A DNA stretch of 64,000 nucleotides from Urophycis tenuis (lineage: Eukaryota; Chordata; Actinopteri; Gadiformes; Phycidae): positions 10,366,834-10,430,833 of the forward strand of contig JAXIVH010000006.1 in assembly GCA_036785325.1 (NCBI GenBank), given 5' to 3'. The translations under genes were made by a program, and so were the position numbers. Under the pieces are notes generated by a model. The model did not search any database and had not been told where the DNA came from. It saw only the letters and a program-made list of their open reading frames with translations. Positions 52,348 through 64,000 of the stretch are shown here, one piece after another; position 1 is the first letter of the stretch; each line of letters starts with the position of its first letter.

Positions 52348-52640
52348 GGGGCCCCCGGCCGAGGGGCCCCCCAGGTTAGGGGCCCCTGGCTGAGGGGCGT
52401 CTGGCTGAGGGGCCCCTGGCTGACGGGGCCCCTGGCTGACGGGCGTCTGGCTGACGGGCGTCTGGCTGACGGGCGTCCGGCTGAGGGGCGTCCGGCTGAC
52501 GGGCCCCTGGCTGACGGGCCCCTGGCTGAGGGGCGTCTGGCTGAGGGGCCCCTGGCTGACGGGCCCCTGGCAGAGGGGCGTCTGGCTGAGGGGCGTCCGG
52601 CTGACGGACCCCTGGCTAAGAGGCCCCTGGCTGAGGGGGG
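52344..52640. repeat. 15-bp minisatellite beginning at the nmnat1 stop codon
   Basis: About 18-19 tandem units of CTGGCTGAGGGGC(GT/CC)(C) in two main types, ending ..GGGCGT or ..GGGCCC, with CTGACGG variants and one 16-base unit. The first, more diverged units overlap the TGA stop. Confidence 0.9.
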
Positions 52641-52854
52641 GGCCGCGTGTTTATGCAACTGGACAGACATGGACATTGGAGAACTGTTGGCTAGAGCGTG
52701 GGGTTGGGTTTGGTTGTGTTTCTTATGGCTGTGGTTGCTTTGAAGTGTTTTTGTGCTGTTTTTTTTTATTGAAGTTATACTTACTATGTGGCCAGGAGAG
52801 AGTGAGAACATGGCAGTCAACACAGCCACAACACAAAAGTTTTGATACGTTATC

Positions 52855-52920
52855 ACAATCTGTGACAGAGTATGCAGAGTAGGTTATCAAACCTACTCTG
52901 CATACTCTGTCACAGATTGT
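52855..52920. repeat. Perfect 31-bp inverted repeat (hairpin) in nmnat1 3' UTR
   Basis: Arms 52855-52885 and 52890-52920 are exact reverse complements separated by the four bases ATCA. In the transcript it would fold into a fully paired 31-bp stem. The ORF-like frames through it are not genes. Confidence 0.95.
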
Positions 52921-53002
52921 CAGATCTGTATACATCTATACATTTATACATCTATCAAGATTTACAAATACAACATCTATGTATGTGTGTGTCGCCTTTT
53001 TA

Positions 53003-53008
53003 AATAAA
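53003..53008 (+). promoter_or_regulatory. Polyadenylation signal AATAAA (nmnat1)
   Basis: AATAAA within TTTTTAAATAAAATGTATTG, followed by TTGTATATCGGTGCTTG. It is the first canonical signal after the nmnat1 stop and gives a 3' UTR of about 0.68 kb that includes the minisatellite and hairpin. Confidence 0.65.
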
Positions 53009-53039
53009 ATGTATTGCACTCTGTTTGTATATCGGTGCT

Positions 53040-54187
53040 TGTTATTCCCCTTTTTCACGAATACAGAAGTTTCCTATCTAGTCCAGAATAAAGTGAAACG
53101 CCTATTGTGTTTCATGTCAACTTGTCACGGTTGAGAGCTTTACCTTCAGTCCACACAATGGGCCCATAGGTCGATGGAGAGATAGTTAGAGACAGTCCTT
53201 ACCTAACCCTATACTACATGATGCAATAAGATATGACGCTGGACTCATTTGACTTGCAGGCACTGAGACACCACCACAAATATTTGACAATGTCAGAATA
53301 ACCCTTTTACTTAAGAGGGATTATGAATTCAAGACAGGGCACTCTTGTTTGATTGGATCAATGTGACGGTTCTTGATGGAGTGATGTCAGAACAAAACCG
53401 TTCCTTAATCACACAGGATAGTCAGTGGCAGAGGGTGTGTTTCTCCACCCGCGAGAACCCGAGAACCACCCCTGGCAGTGAAGGAGCCTGTCTGGTCTGT
53501 TTTGTTTGCAATAGAAATGTGGTTTGATCACACAAGCTGTAGGTATTTTACCTTCATTATTTCCCTACCACCATTCCAAAAAAAAAAATACTTAAGCACT
53601 AATTCACCAAATGTGAACACAAAGGGATACATGCTAATGAGTTGGCCTACTATCGATACCATCACAGAAATGAAATTATAATAAACTGTGTACAATTTTC
53701 AAAGAAATGTATTTAATTAGTCTTTTCTTCTTCTTTGTCCTGTTTTTTCTTGCGTGTTTTACACAGCAGGAAACTTCCATCTTCTACACGTCCATGATCC
53801 TCCCAGGCTCCTCAGCTCCTCAGCAGGCCTCAGAGTTCAGTGAGACTTGTCGGACGCGTCTGGCTGACCTCCCACCCGGACTTAAACCATCAAAACCGGG
53901 ATGGTGAACCACATCACCTCCACGCCTTCATTCTTGTCACTGTAGGCTACTCATCGGTTGGCGGCCAACCGTAGTAGGACACGCCCCCATCTGAATCACA
54001 TACTTAAAAAAAAAAAGGAGCCATTGTTCGTGTGCTTCTTATCTCTCTTCTCTCTCTCCCCCTCTCTCTCTCTCTCTGTCTCTCTCTCTCTCCTCACAGG
54101 TGTTGGTTCAGCTCATCCAAGCAACCCTCGACTTTCACACTCACCTGCTTATTCTGTGGTGACTAGGAGTTTCTGGCCTCATCCAAA
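53040..54187. other. nmnat1-rbp7 intergenic region and rbp7 upstream sequence
   Basis: No gene seen. Contains poly-A/T runs and a (CT)n patch (54041-54092) about 95 bases before the rbp7 start. The rbp7 5' UTR and promoter must lie in the right-hand part, but no TATA box or clear start signal was found. Confidence 0.45.
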
Positions 54188-55850
<1,663 letters not shown>

Positions 55851-55890
55851 CAGGTGGTGTGTGCAAGTTTGATCACTGAAGAAAATCAAC

Positions 55891-55896
55891 AATAAA
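55891..55896 (+). promoter_or_regulatory. Polyadenylation signal AATAAA (rbp7)
   Basis: AATAAA 41 bases after the stop, followed by CAGTGTGTATTC. Confidence 0.7.
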
Positions 55897-56700
55897 TATA
55901 CACAGTGTGTATTCTCCGGTGTATATTATACTAGCCTACTCAATATGAGGGAGGTCAACGTTTTGTGGAGGTTTTCTTTTCTTTTGACATCCTGGAAAGA
56001 AGCTGTGCAGCCGTGACCTCACAATTTAATGTTTGGCCACTAGATGGCAATATTGTGTTGGTTTTGCCCATGTCTTTTTTTTCTTCTTACTTTTGGACTC
56101 TTGCGTCCAAGATTGTATAACATACACTCTATTATATCCATTATATCATATAATAAATATGATAGCTCTGACCCTTTCCGTGCGTGTTTGTCTTTGATCG
56201 AGGTGTAGCCAAAAGAAAGATATCAGATTTAAGAAGTGTTAATATGTATTAACAATATGTGTAGGCCTATTAACACTTCTTAAATATGTGTACCAAATTA
56301 TCACACAATAACATACCGATTAATACGTGTATGTAATTATGTGATAATTCGGAGTTACAGTGTCCTGCATCATACTCTCTATAACAATGGCATATATACA
56401 TCTTCTCATTGTGCACCTGTGCTCCCTATTGTGTCACTATGATAACCAAGTTAATCAGTTTAACGGGTGTTACATGGGAGCAAATATTTAGTGATTTTCA
56501 TGAAAGGCTATTACTGATTGCATCCAGCGGTGTACGGTTTTCATTCATTTGATGTTTTTTTCCTGTTGTTGTTTTTGTTTGTTTTGTGCATGTGTTTTAA
56601 TGTGTATTTATTGATTTGTTAGTCCAAAATATAACTTTGAAACGTAATAAACCCAGTCTCCAAACCCGACTTACCCCTTGTATTCAAGTGCGTTGTATGC
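55897..56700. other. rbp7-ube4b intergenic DNA with two inverted repeats
   Basis: AT-rich and without coding signal. A perfect 18-bp inverted repeat (56227-56244 / 56268-56285) lies beside a second, imperfect one (AATTATCAC at 56296-56304, GTGATAATT at 56341-56349). Confidence 0.6.
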
Positions 56701-56744
56701 ATTCATTAAGAGTAAAACACAGCGTAATAAAATGATGCGTCCAG

Positions 56745-56790
56745 CGTTCATAAGTCACGTGACACACCAAACCAAAATGGCTGCTCTTGT
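56745..56790 (+). promoter_or_regulatory. Probable ube4b promoter element: CLEAR/E-box plus YY1-like site
   Basis: The palindrome GTCACGTGAC at 56754-56763 is an exact CLEAR-type (TFEB/USF) E-box. CAAAATGGCTGC about 10 bases later resembles the YY1 core-promoter motif. Both lie about 300 bases before the ube4b ATG. Use by ube4b is inferred from position. Confidence 0.45.
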
Positions 56791-57066
56791 ATTTTGACGT
56801 ATAATAGCTAGCTACTTTTCTATTTGTTTCATTCTTAGTGGAATACTCTTGAACAAAATATATTTTGGGTAAACTGTCTCTACCCATCTACATAGCCTCG
56901 GTTTTATAACTTTTATCTTAAAGACAATCAAGACTGACACTTCTTTGTTTCACGAGTTAGACTATGCATATGTGGTTGTAAAAGCAGGCTAGCTAGCTGG
57001 GTCTGGCTGGCACACATTAAGACAGTTGTTTGAAAAATTAAAAATAATAAGCTTCAAAAAGGAACA

Positions 57067-60000
57067 ATGGAGGAGTTAAGTGCCGATGAGGTAAGCTAAA
57101 ACCGCGAACTTTGTTCTTCCCGCGTCTGTTACGGCACCAAGAAGATGCGATTGTGTTTAGTAAGCGGTGTCCCATCTCTCCCCGGTGCTAGCATCTCTAG
57201 CTAGTGTGCTACAACAGCTAGCCTAGATTAGCCGCTACGACTCCAGTCAACCCTGTAATGTTCGTTTCGGAGTGACAGCTGTAACGCAACAACATGCACG
57301 TTCGCGGCTAACCCGTTCATTTTTTAGAGCGGTGGTTGAGGACATATGGGGGAACTAGTGGTCGTGTGTGGTGGTCTGCCGTTGTACAGATGTGTTTCTC
57401 TTCGTTGGATCCAGGGGAGCTAACGCTCACTATATGGGGATGCGGTTTATGATGACATCTGTGCACACATATTTATGTGTATATATATACATAGACATGT
57501 ATGGAGTCCCCATCCATTAATGACGTGTACATTTTGCCAATCAATGCAATGCAATTCTACGGCGCTGTTGGCCTCCCTGGCCTGCCTCTGGCTAATATTA
57601 GTGTGTTACTCGTTAGCTAGAAATTAGCTTGTGAGGCGACTCAGCATAAAAACAAGAGACGGCCACCATTGTGCAATCAGCTATGCGTCGGCTCTGTTGT
57701 CGGTCAATGACTCTTAATAACTTCAATACAAATAGAGCCTGGTTTTTATTATGCTGCCCATTAGAGGAGCACGCCGTCCCGGCCGATCATACCAAATTAT
57801 AAATGTATTTTATGGTATGCCTCACAGTTGTTTTTGTCATCGAAGTGAGGTTGCATAGATTTTACACCCCCCCTCCTTTTGTTTGTTGTGTATGCTTAAT
57901 TATATCGTTCTCGGTAACAACTGGTTGTGCATATGACTAACAAAAACGGCGATGTTTTGTTTTATTAAGGTTTTCCTCGAATACAGACAGATTAAATGAC
58001 CACTTGTCACTTGTTCTAGGAATAGCGCACCTTGTGATAACTTCTGAGCATTCTATACTATAACCCATACATTATTCATGTTGGATAAACGCCGGCACTT
58101 AACTTTTTGAGTTGAACCTACTGACTCTGACACTGTGCCCTGGATTTATCTCAAGATCCGCAGAAGGCGACTGGTCAGACTCGCAGGAGGACAGACCTCT
58201 CAGCCTAGCACTCCTCTCAGCACCCCCCTGACATCCCCACAGAGAGAGACGCCACCCGGGCCCATACCTGGGCCATCAGTGGCCACATCCCAGCCCCTGC
58301 CACCAGCCGCCTCTCAGGCTCTGGGGCTCAATGTCCACAGTAGCACCCCGGCCACATCCCCCATGGGGGCTTCTGGTATGAACAGAAACACCAACATATT
58401 GATTTCTTTTGTCTGGATAATAATAGTACATTTCAAATTGTAAATCTTCTCCTGGGCCACAGTATTGACTGTTTATACTGCAAAAACTAAGGGTGCCCCA
58501 ACATTGAATTAAAATAGTTGGGTTCTAGGTCTTCACTTATTGATTTGTTTCGCTGTTGGGACATAATATTAGACGTACGCGTAGGGATGTATCATGTCAA
58601 CTGCTGGTGACAATACAAGCCGTAGCTTGTGGTATCCTGGGTCAGTGCGTCACTGTTTGACATTCAGTAAAGGCCCTTTTTTTGCAGTCTAGGAAACAAA
58701 CATGCCAGGTCTAGAAACATCTGACCCATGAATGTAATTGAACAGTGGGCAGAGGGCACTATTATGACCTGTTTTTATAGCTGCTCATAAATGCTGCTTT
58801 TTATGAGAAATTGATTGATAATGAATAACTAGATCGAAACATTACCATGTTTACAGGTCTTAGTTTGAAAAAATATAAATTTAGGTGTATTTCCACAAAG
58901 CTTATTTGAAAATGTTAGTGTTTTTTTGTTGTTTTTTTATACTTGAGTTGATGGCAAATCAATTGGAAAATGTCCTTTTGCTTGGGTTGGCTTTGATGTA
59001 TCGTATTACGTTCCTTCCAGGGGTTGCTTATGGGAGCCAGAGCAGTGAAGGGGTGAGTTCTCTCTCCAGCTCACCCTCCAACAGCCTGGAGACTCAGTCC
59101 CAAAGCCTGTCCCGTTCCCAGAGCATGGACATCGACACCGCCTCCTGTGAAAAGAGGTGACGATTTCTCCTCGCAGCGAAATACGGCTTGTCCTCTCAGC
59201 CATGTAGAAGGCCTGATGACAAACACTAAAGATCATGTGTTTTTTTTTTTGCACCGATGCCTCCTGAATCCATAACCTGTTGGAGTTTTAATGTAATACT
59301 GAATAGTTTTAAGCATTTTAATTTTTCTCAAAGAAAGAAAGGTGTTTAGATAGTATGTGTTGTGCAGAAATCTGGCTAGCCAGCAGGACTGCGAAAGATG
59401 CAGATATAATGCTGGGTCTCTGTGCCGCCCCCCCCCCCCTCCAGCATGTCCCAGGTGGACGTGGACTCGGGCATAGAGAACATGGAAGTGGATGAGAGCG
59501 ACCGCAGGGAGAAGAGAAACCTGGCTGAAAAGGTAACGTTGACCAGACAACCAGACCCCCCCCCCCCCCCCCTCCCCCCTCCCCCCTTTCCAGCGCTGTA
59601 CTTTCGGGACTATTAGTTTCTTCCCTCTGCTTGACCTGCTTTATGCATGTCAAAGGCTTCTTCACATCGATGGGGCACGGACGTGAATAGATGGAATCGA
59701 CGCAGAGGACAAGAGCCCATTGTGTTTTCCTAGAAGCCACTTTGAGTGCTTTCCATGGTGGCCGTTGTGTTTTTTAAATGTGCGGTTGTTGTTCCCTCAA
59801 TAGGGTTTTGAAGAGTAACCGCTGAATGAGTCAGCTGGCCTGCGGTTCTCATTATCTGTTGCTTATGTTGGTACTGCCTTGTTCGGGGGGGTCATTAGTG
59901 CTTTTTCAAGGTTATCTTTTCTAAGTACGGAAACGGGAGTCTTGTTCACAGAACGTCCTGGTTCTGTAGATTGTAAAAAAAAGAAAAGAAAAAAATAAGC

Positions 60001-63000
60001 CAGTCTCTGGATGGCCAATTAGCTTTCATGGGTTTTGACCTCTTGAAAACCAATTGGCCAAGCCGGTGAGTAGCCTTTATGTAATTGGCTCATCAATCTG
60101 TTAAATGTTACATTACTTGCTGGAGACCCCGGTGTTTCATTGTTCACATTAAGGTTGTAACATGGCAACAGTCACACAGTCCTCTCGTTAGACGTGATAC
60201 AACTTCAGATTCTGATTCCTCCTCCCTGCAATGTGGGGCAGTATAGTATAGTGGTGAGGGTCTGCAGTCTACCTGTAGCCATCTTTGAGCAAGATGCCAG
60301 AATCAAGTATCCGACCCTAGTTTGCTTTGGATATGAATGGCTCATTGGTAAACTAGACAGTTCTGTAAGCGTTAATATGCTTACATGCTAACAGGCTTAT
60401 AGGACTAATAGGCATAGTATAGCATGTCATCAGCTTACGTGAGCGTACGTGTGTGCTGGGTTATGAAATGAACAGGATAGCAATAGTGTGTTGCCTTGCA
60501 ATCAAACCGACGATGGAGTGGCTGTGCTTATGTTCCCTGGGTCTTCCTTCTCTCCATGCCAGGAGTCGTCGGCCAACTCAGATGTCTCTGAAGAGCAGGC
60601 TCTGCAGCTCATCTGTAGGATCCTCCGCGTGTCCTGGAAGGAGCAGGACCGCGACGTCATCTATCTCCCCTCGCTGGCCGCAGAGTTCCACCAGAACCCT
60701 AACGACGGTGGGTCGCCCGGTCCACTCTCGCTCTCTGGCTCCAGGTCTTTTCATGAAAAACTTATTCGGGTGTCTCATTTCACAAAGAGCTGATGTTTTG
60801 GTTTTTCCCCCCAAATCGATAGATTGCGGGGATGGGGGTGTGGGCGGGATCATAACTCTCGTGGCACTATCCAACTGTTCTGTGAAATTGTCCAAAGGAT
60901 TGACCTTTTCCTGGAAGTCTTCCAGGAAGTCGCGCAGCTTGCATCCGCCGCATCCTGACAGTCGCCCTTGCGCCGTGTCCCCTTGCACTGCAGTGTACTC
61001 CGACTTCAAAGACCTGATTGGCCAGATCCTGATGGAAGCGCTTTTGATGTCCAGCCAGTCCCATGTCCACAACCCCTTCTCCAGCCTGACGGCCACCTCT
61101 CAGCCCATTGCCGCTGCCAAATCCCCGGACCACCGGCTGACACTGGTGCCCCCCTCCAGCCAGGGCAGCAGTCCGATGGCCCCCTGCGCTGGCTCTTTCG
61201 GCGCCAGCTCTCTGTCCAGGCGAGTACCTCGACACTGTCACACGCCACCCGCGCTGACCTGGTTCACGCTGTGAGAGGCCGCCAGCCTTCTCCCACGGCG
61301 GCGCCTTCGATACGCGCCGTCCGCTGACATGCGATTGGCTTTATTACGTCTGGTCTTTTTGACTTTCAGGTTGTATTGTCTTTCCTCCTCCTCATTCCTG
61401 ACAATCACTGTGTTATCCACAGTCTGTACGGGTGTAGTCCGCACCCAGGTGCTCTGATCGCAGCCGGGATGACCTTCCCGCCCGCCGCCAGCCCTACCTC
61501 ACCCGCCCTCCCGCCCTCTCCCCCCACCGGCCCGCAGTTTGCGGTGCCTCCGAGCCCGCCGCCTCCCGCCCGGCTCAGCCTGACCTCCCCCGCCTCCCCT
61601 CTCCCCATCTCCCAGCGCTACCGGCCCTACTCGGTCACCTCTCCCTGGGCGGTGCCCACCCCGCCCAGCCCGGGCTACAGGCGGGGCGCCCCGGCCGCCG
61701 GGGCTTCCCCGAGCCCCGGGGGCCTCCCCGTGCCCCCCAACACCCCGGCCCCGCTGCCCCCGGCCAGCCCCCAGTCCTTCGCCTTCCCCAGGGCCCGTCC
61801 CCACCCCGGCTCCCTCCCCCTGCCCGCGGTGCCCCCTTCCCCCAGGCTGAGGGCCCGAGGAGCAGCCGCGGCCGCCCGGAACCCGCCCTCTAGGTATCGC
61901 ACCGGCCAGCATCTTGTATGACAGCGTGTGGCCGTCGCCGCCGCCGACCCCCCACTAGCCGGCGGCCATTGACTAATGCGCCTAACGTTTGGTGACCTTG
62001 TTGAAACTACAACTAAAACCCCAGTGAGTAACGCTAGAGAGGAGACGCGGACCCAGAACCGCAACAGCTTGCAACTGGCAACTGGCCGAGTGCTCTTCTT
62101 CTAATGCGCTTCGGCACCTTCAGCCGTAACAAGCGAATGCTTTTTTTGCTGCCGTTTCTCTTTGTGTCTGATTGAAATCAGAAGTCCGAAAGATGTTTGC
62201 CTTCTGTCTTAATGTGGGTGTGTTTTTGTTGTTGTCGGATACACATTAGGGGACAGTCGTTTGGAAGAAATGGGGTTAGGCCAGTTTGTGTTTTTGCTTG
62301 CTAGCATTTTTGGCATGGAGTTGGAGTGTTGTAATGGCAGTGTCATTATTCACAGAGCATGGGACGCGTTATTCGCATTCTTTCCTTTTGTTTTAGTTTT
62401 CCTTTCGATTTCTGCTCGTTCTGCATGTGTCAAGTCATGTCTGATGTAATGCCACATCCTGTTCTTCACCTCCCCGCTCTCTCTGCCACCATGCGTTCCT
62501 CCTCTCCCTCCCCCTCTTCCTCTGTCCTGTCCTCTGTCCTCTCCTCCTCCTCCTCCTCCTCCTCTGCTCTCGGGCAGCCCCCTCTCCTTCCTCTTTTTTG
62601 CACTCTCTGACATGTCTCGGGATAGCAGTGATGAAGAGTCTGAGGAAGAGGAGGATTTTACACAGGTTCAGTTTGGGTCCAGGTACACCACTGCAGCACT
62701 GTGTGTATGTGTTTATGTGCGTGTGTGTGTGTGTGTGTGTGCGCGCGTACCCCCTTTTTTTCGTTGGCGCTGCTGGCTCACGACTAACAGCGGTGCACAA
62801 AACACTGCAGTGCTAAAGGTTTGCAGAGGAGAGCGGGCTATCGGTGACTCGTGCGACCTTGCCGCGACCTGACTTTGATCATCGAGCGTCTGGGTTTTAT
62901 CAAGTGTCGACGGTCGTCTTTCCCTTCTCCGATGCACTTTGCTGATGTGAGAGGTTTATTAAAAGCGTTGATGGGCTTGAAGCTTTTTTTTTTTTTTAAT

Positions 63001-63447
63001 TTGAGGTGTAGGAACTTTGTCGGAAAATGGACAAATAAACATTGTGCAACACAAGTGCACACCGGGCTTAACATCTGAAGGAAACTCACTTCTTGAATCC
63101 CCCAGGGTTTTGGGATTATGGCCGCCGATTTATTTTTATTATTATTTTTTTTTACTGCTTAAGCCTTGTCATCATTACAAAAATGTCAATTGTAAGCGAT
63201 TGTTCCCTGATTGGAATTGAAAGAATGGGAGTCCTTGGGCGCCGGCTGCACTCACTGTGAATGTTTAACGAGGCGCAGTGTACCGTACCCTGAGGTTGTG
63301 TTGTGGTGTCGAGCACATGCGGGTTTGTCCTTTTCGTCAGAGCCGACGACTAACAGCATTGACAGCCTCTGTCAACACACGCGTGTCTGTAAAACATCGC
63401 GCTTAACGGCGTGCTTCCAATAACCGTTAAAGGTCTGTAGGTGTGAT

Positions 63448-63525
<78 letters not shown>

Positions 63526-63909
63526 TGATTGGTTTTCCCCTCGTTGTACCTGGCGGGGAGAAGCCCATCTGCCTCTATGCTGCCACTAATCCTCTTGTTT
63601 CTTTCAGGAACCCTGGAAGAGATTGGCTTGTTTTGTCTGTGTGTCTGTCTGTCTGTCTGCCTGTCTGTGACTTTCCCTTGCTGTGTGCCTTTTTTCAGTA
63701 TTAAACGTGTGTTTTAACACATTGTTATTGTTCCCCCCCCCCCCCCCCCCCCCCCTGTCGTCGACAGTGCGGGAGCAGCTGGAGGGGCCATGTCATGCGA
63801 GGCAGCCAGCGACCGCTTCGCCATCGAAGTGTGCAAGGAAACCGAGATGCTTAACTACCTCATCGAGCGCTTTGACAATGTCGGCATAGAAGAGAGGAAG
63901 GCGCCCAAG
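57067..63909 (+). CDS. ube4b: Ubiquitination factor E4B, U-box E3/E4 ligase (5' part, 8 exons)
   Basis: Homologue of yeast Ufd2; extends ubiquitin chains and binds VCP/p97. Exons 57067-57090, 58156-58375, 59021-59156, 59445-59532, 60563-60707, 60994-61219, 61423-61893, 63768-63909; 484 residues in frame and continuing beyond the window (mammalian protein about 1170-1300). Start MEELSADE|IRRRRLVRLAGG is the conserved N-terminus. Further blocks: SSEGVSSLSSSPSNSLETQS, SQVDVDSGIENMEVDESDRR (contains the VDVD site reported as a caspase/granzyme target in human), SEEQALQLICRILRVSWKEQ, YSDFKDLIGQILME, and CKETEMLNYLIERFDNVGIE. The U-box is downstream of the window. The intron after 61219 starts GC rather than GT. 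The Pro/Ser-rich exon 61423-61893 matches the alternatively spliced mammalian exon and is flanked by phase-2 introns. Confidence 0.95.
57091..58155. other. ube4b intron 1
   Basis: No coding or RNA signal seen. The first part has scattered CpG and TAGCTAGC-like sequence, the rest is AT-rich. Acceptor TTTATCTCAAG at 58155. Confidence 0.4.
61423..61893 (+). CDS. ube4b: ube4b Pro/Ser-rich alternative exon
   Basis: 471 bases, phase 2 at both ends and divisible by three, so it can be skipped. Encodes (S)LYGCSPHPGALIAAG, then a Pro/Ser/Ala-rich low-complexity stretch with RYRPYSVTSPWAVP, which matches human RYRPYTVTHPWA of the 129-residue segment that separates the long and short human isoforms. 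At about 157 residues it is longer than the human exon, with the extra length in low-complexity sequence. Confidence 0.8.
62578..62682 (+). CDS. Candidate additional ube4b cassette exon or alternative first exon
   Basis: Between known exons at 61893 and 63768, a 105-base segment follows a long polypyrimidine tract ending CTCTCGGGCAG. It stays open in the required phase (2 in, 2 out) and ends TCCAG|GTACAC. It would encode PLSFLFFALSD then MSRDSSDEESEEEEDFTQ and VQFGS, an acidic casein-kinase-2-like patch. The internal ATG at 62612 could serve as a start instead. No homologue is recalled with certainty. Confidence 0.4.
63454..63522. repeat. (CA)n microsatellite, ube4b intron
   Basis: About 34 CA units in the intron before the exon at 63768. 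Confidence 0.9.
63733..63755. repeat. C23 tract at a ube4b splice acceptor
   Basis: An unbroken run of 23 C, 12 bases before the AG|TGCGGG acceptor junction of the exon at 63768. It serves as the polypyrimidine tract. Confidence 0.9.
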
Positions 63910-64000
63910 GTAGCGCACGTCCACGGACACACACGCGCACACACGCGCACAGTGATATATAGAAACACGCATATATTACCCCAGTAAGGTCATCATATTG

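Noticed and set aside
52245..52856. 203-codon minus-strand frame rich in Ala-Arg-Pro-Ser repeats
   Set aside because: Shadow of the nmnat1 last exon and the 15-bp minisatellite, whose unit length keeps frames open.
52855..52920. Canonical microRNA precursor
   Set aside because: The 31-bp stem is perfectly paired with a 4-base loop, unlike typical precursors; reported only as a hairpin.
60236..60310. SINE-like sequence (GGCAGTATAGTATAGTGGTG) in ube4b intron
   Set aside because: Resembles a tRNA-SINE head but no B box could be found, so it is not listed as a feature.

Overview
The window is a gene-dense stretch of a vertebrate chromosome, almost certainly a teleost fish. The evidence is intron-split genes with GT-AG borders, predicted proteins close to mammalian orthologues but fish-like in divergence, tRNA-derived SINEs and LINE 3' tails of types common in teleosts, and very abundant (CA/GT)n, (CT)n and poly-C tracts. 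The density of dinucleotide repeats recalls gadiform genomes, but the species cannot be fixed from the sequence. There is no prokaryotic, viral or plasmid content.

Layout from left to right: pik3cd (+, 3' part, 20 coding exons, 1-14822); an intergenic and non-coding stretch with a possible ctnnbip1 first exon (about 16330-16562) and large minisatellites; one coding exon of ctnnbip1 (+, 25022-25135); a 200-N assembly gap (27008-27207); clstn1 (+, 3' part, 11 exons, 28482-42165) with a long 3' UTR; lzic (-, complete, 6 exons, 48886-47235); nmnat1 (+, complete, 4 exons, 49966-52347); rbp7 (+, complete, 4 exons, 54188-55850); and ube4b (+, 5' part, 8 exons, 57067-63909, running off the end). This is the PIK3CD-CLSTN1-CTNNBIP1-LZIC-NMNAT1-RBP7-UBE4B block of human 1p36.22, but ctnnbip1-clstn1 is inverted as a two-gene unit. 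The last ctnnbip1 exons and the first clstn1 exons are both missing exactly where the gap lies.

The genes do not form one pathway. pik3cd is a lipid kinase, ctnnbip1 a beta-catenin inhibitor and lzic its ICAT-domain paralogue, clstn1 a kinesin-1 cargo adaptor at synapses, nmnat1 the nuclear NAD synthase, rbp7 a cytosolic retinol-binding protein, and ube4b a U-box E3/E4 ubiquitin ligase. lzic and nmnat1 are divergent and probably share a promoter.

I found no new biological system. The most useful observations are: a one-base frame break at the ctnnbip1 start; the inversion with its gap; a GC-AG intron and frame-preserving alternative exons in ube4b; a 51-nt cassette exon and decoy splice donors in clstn1; a perfect 31-bp hairpin and a 15-bp minisatellite in the nmnat1 3' UTR; an out-of-frame upstream ATG overlapping the nmnat1 start; and a nested retroelement insertion.
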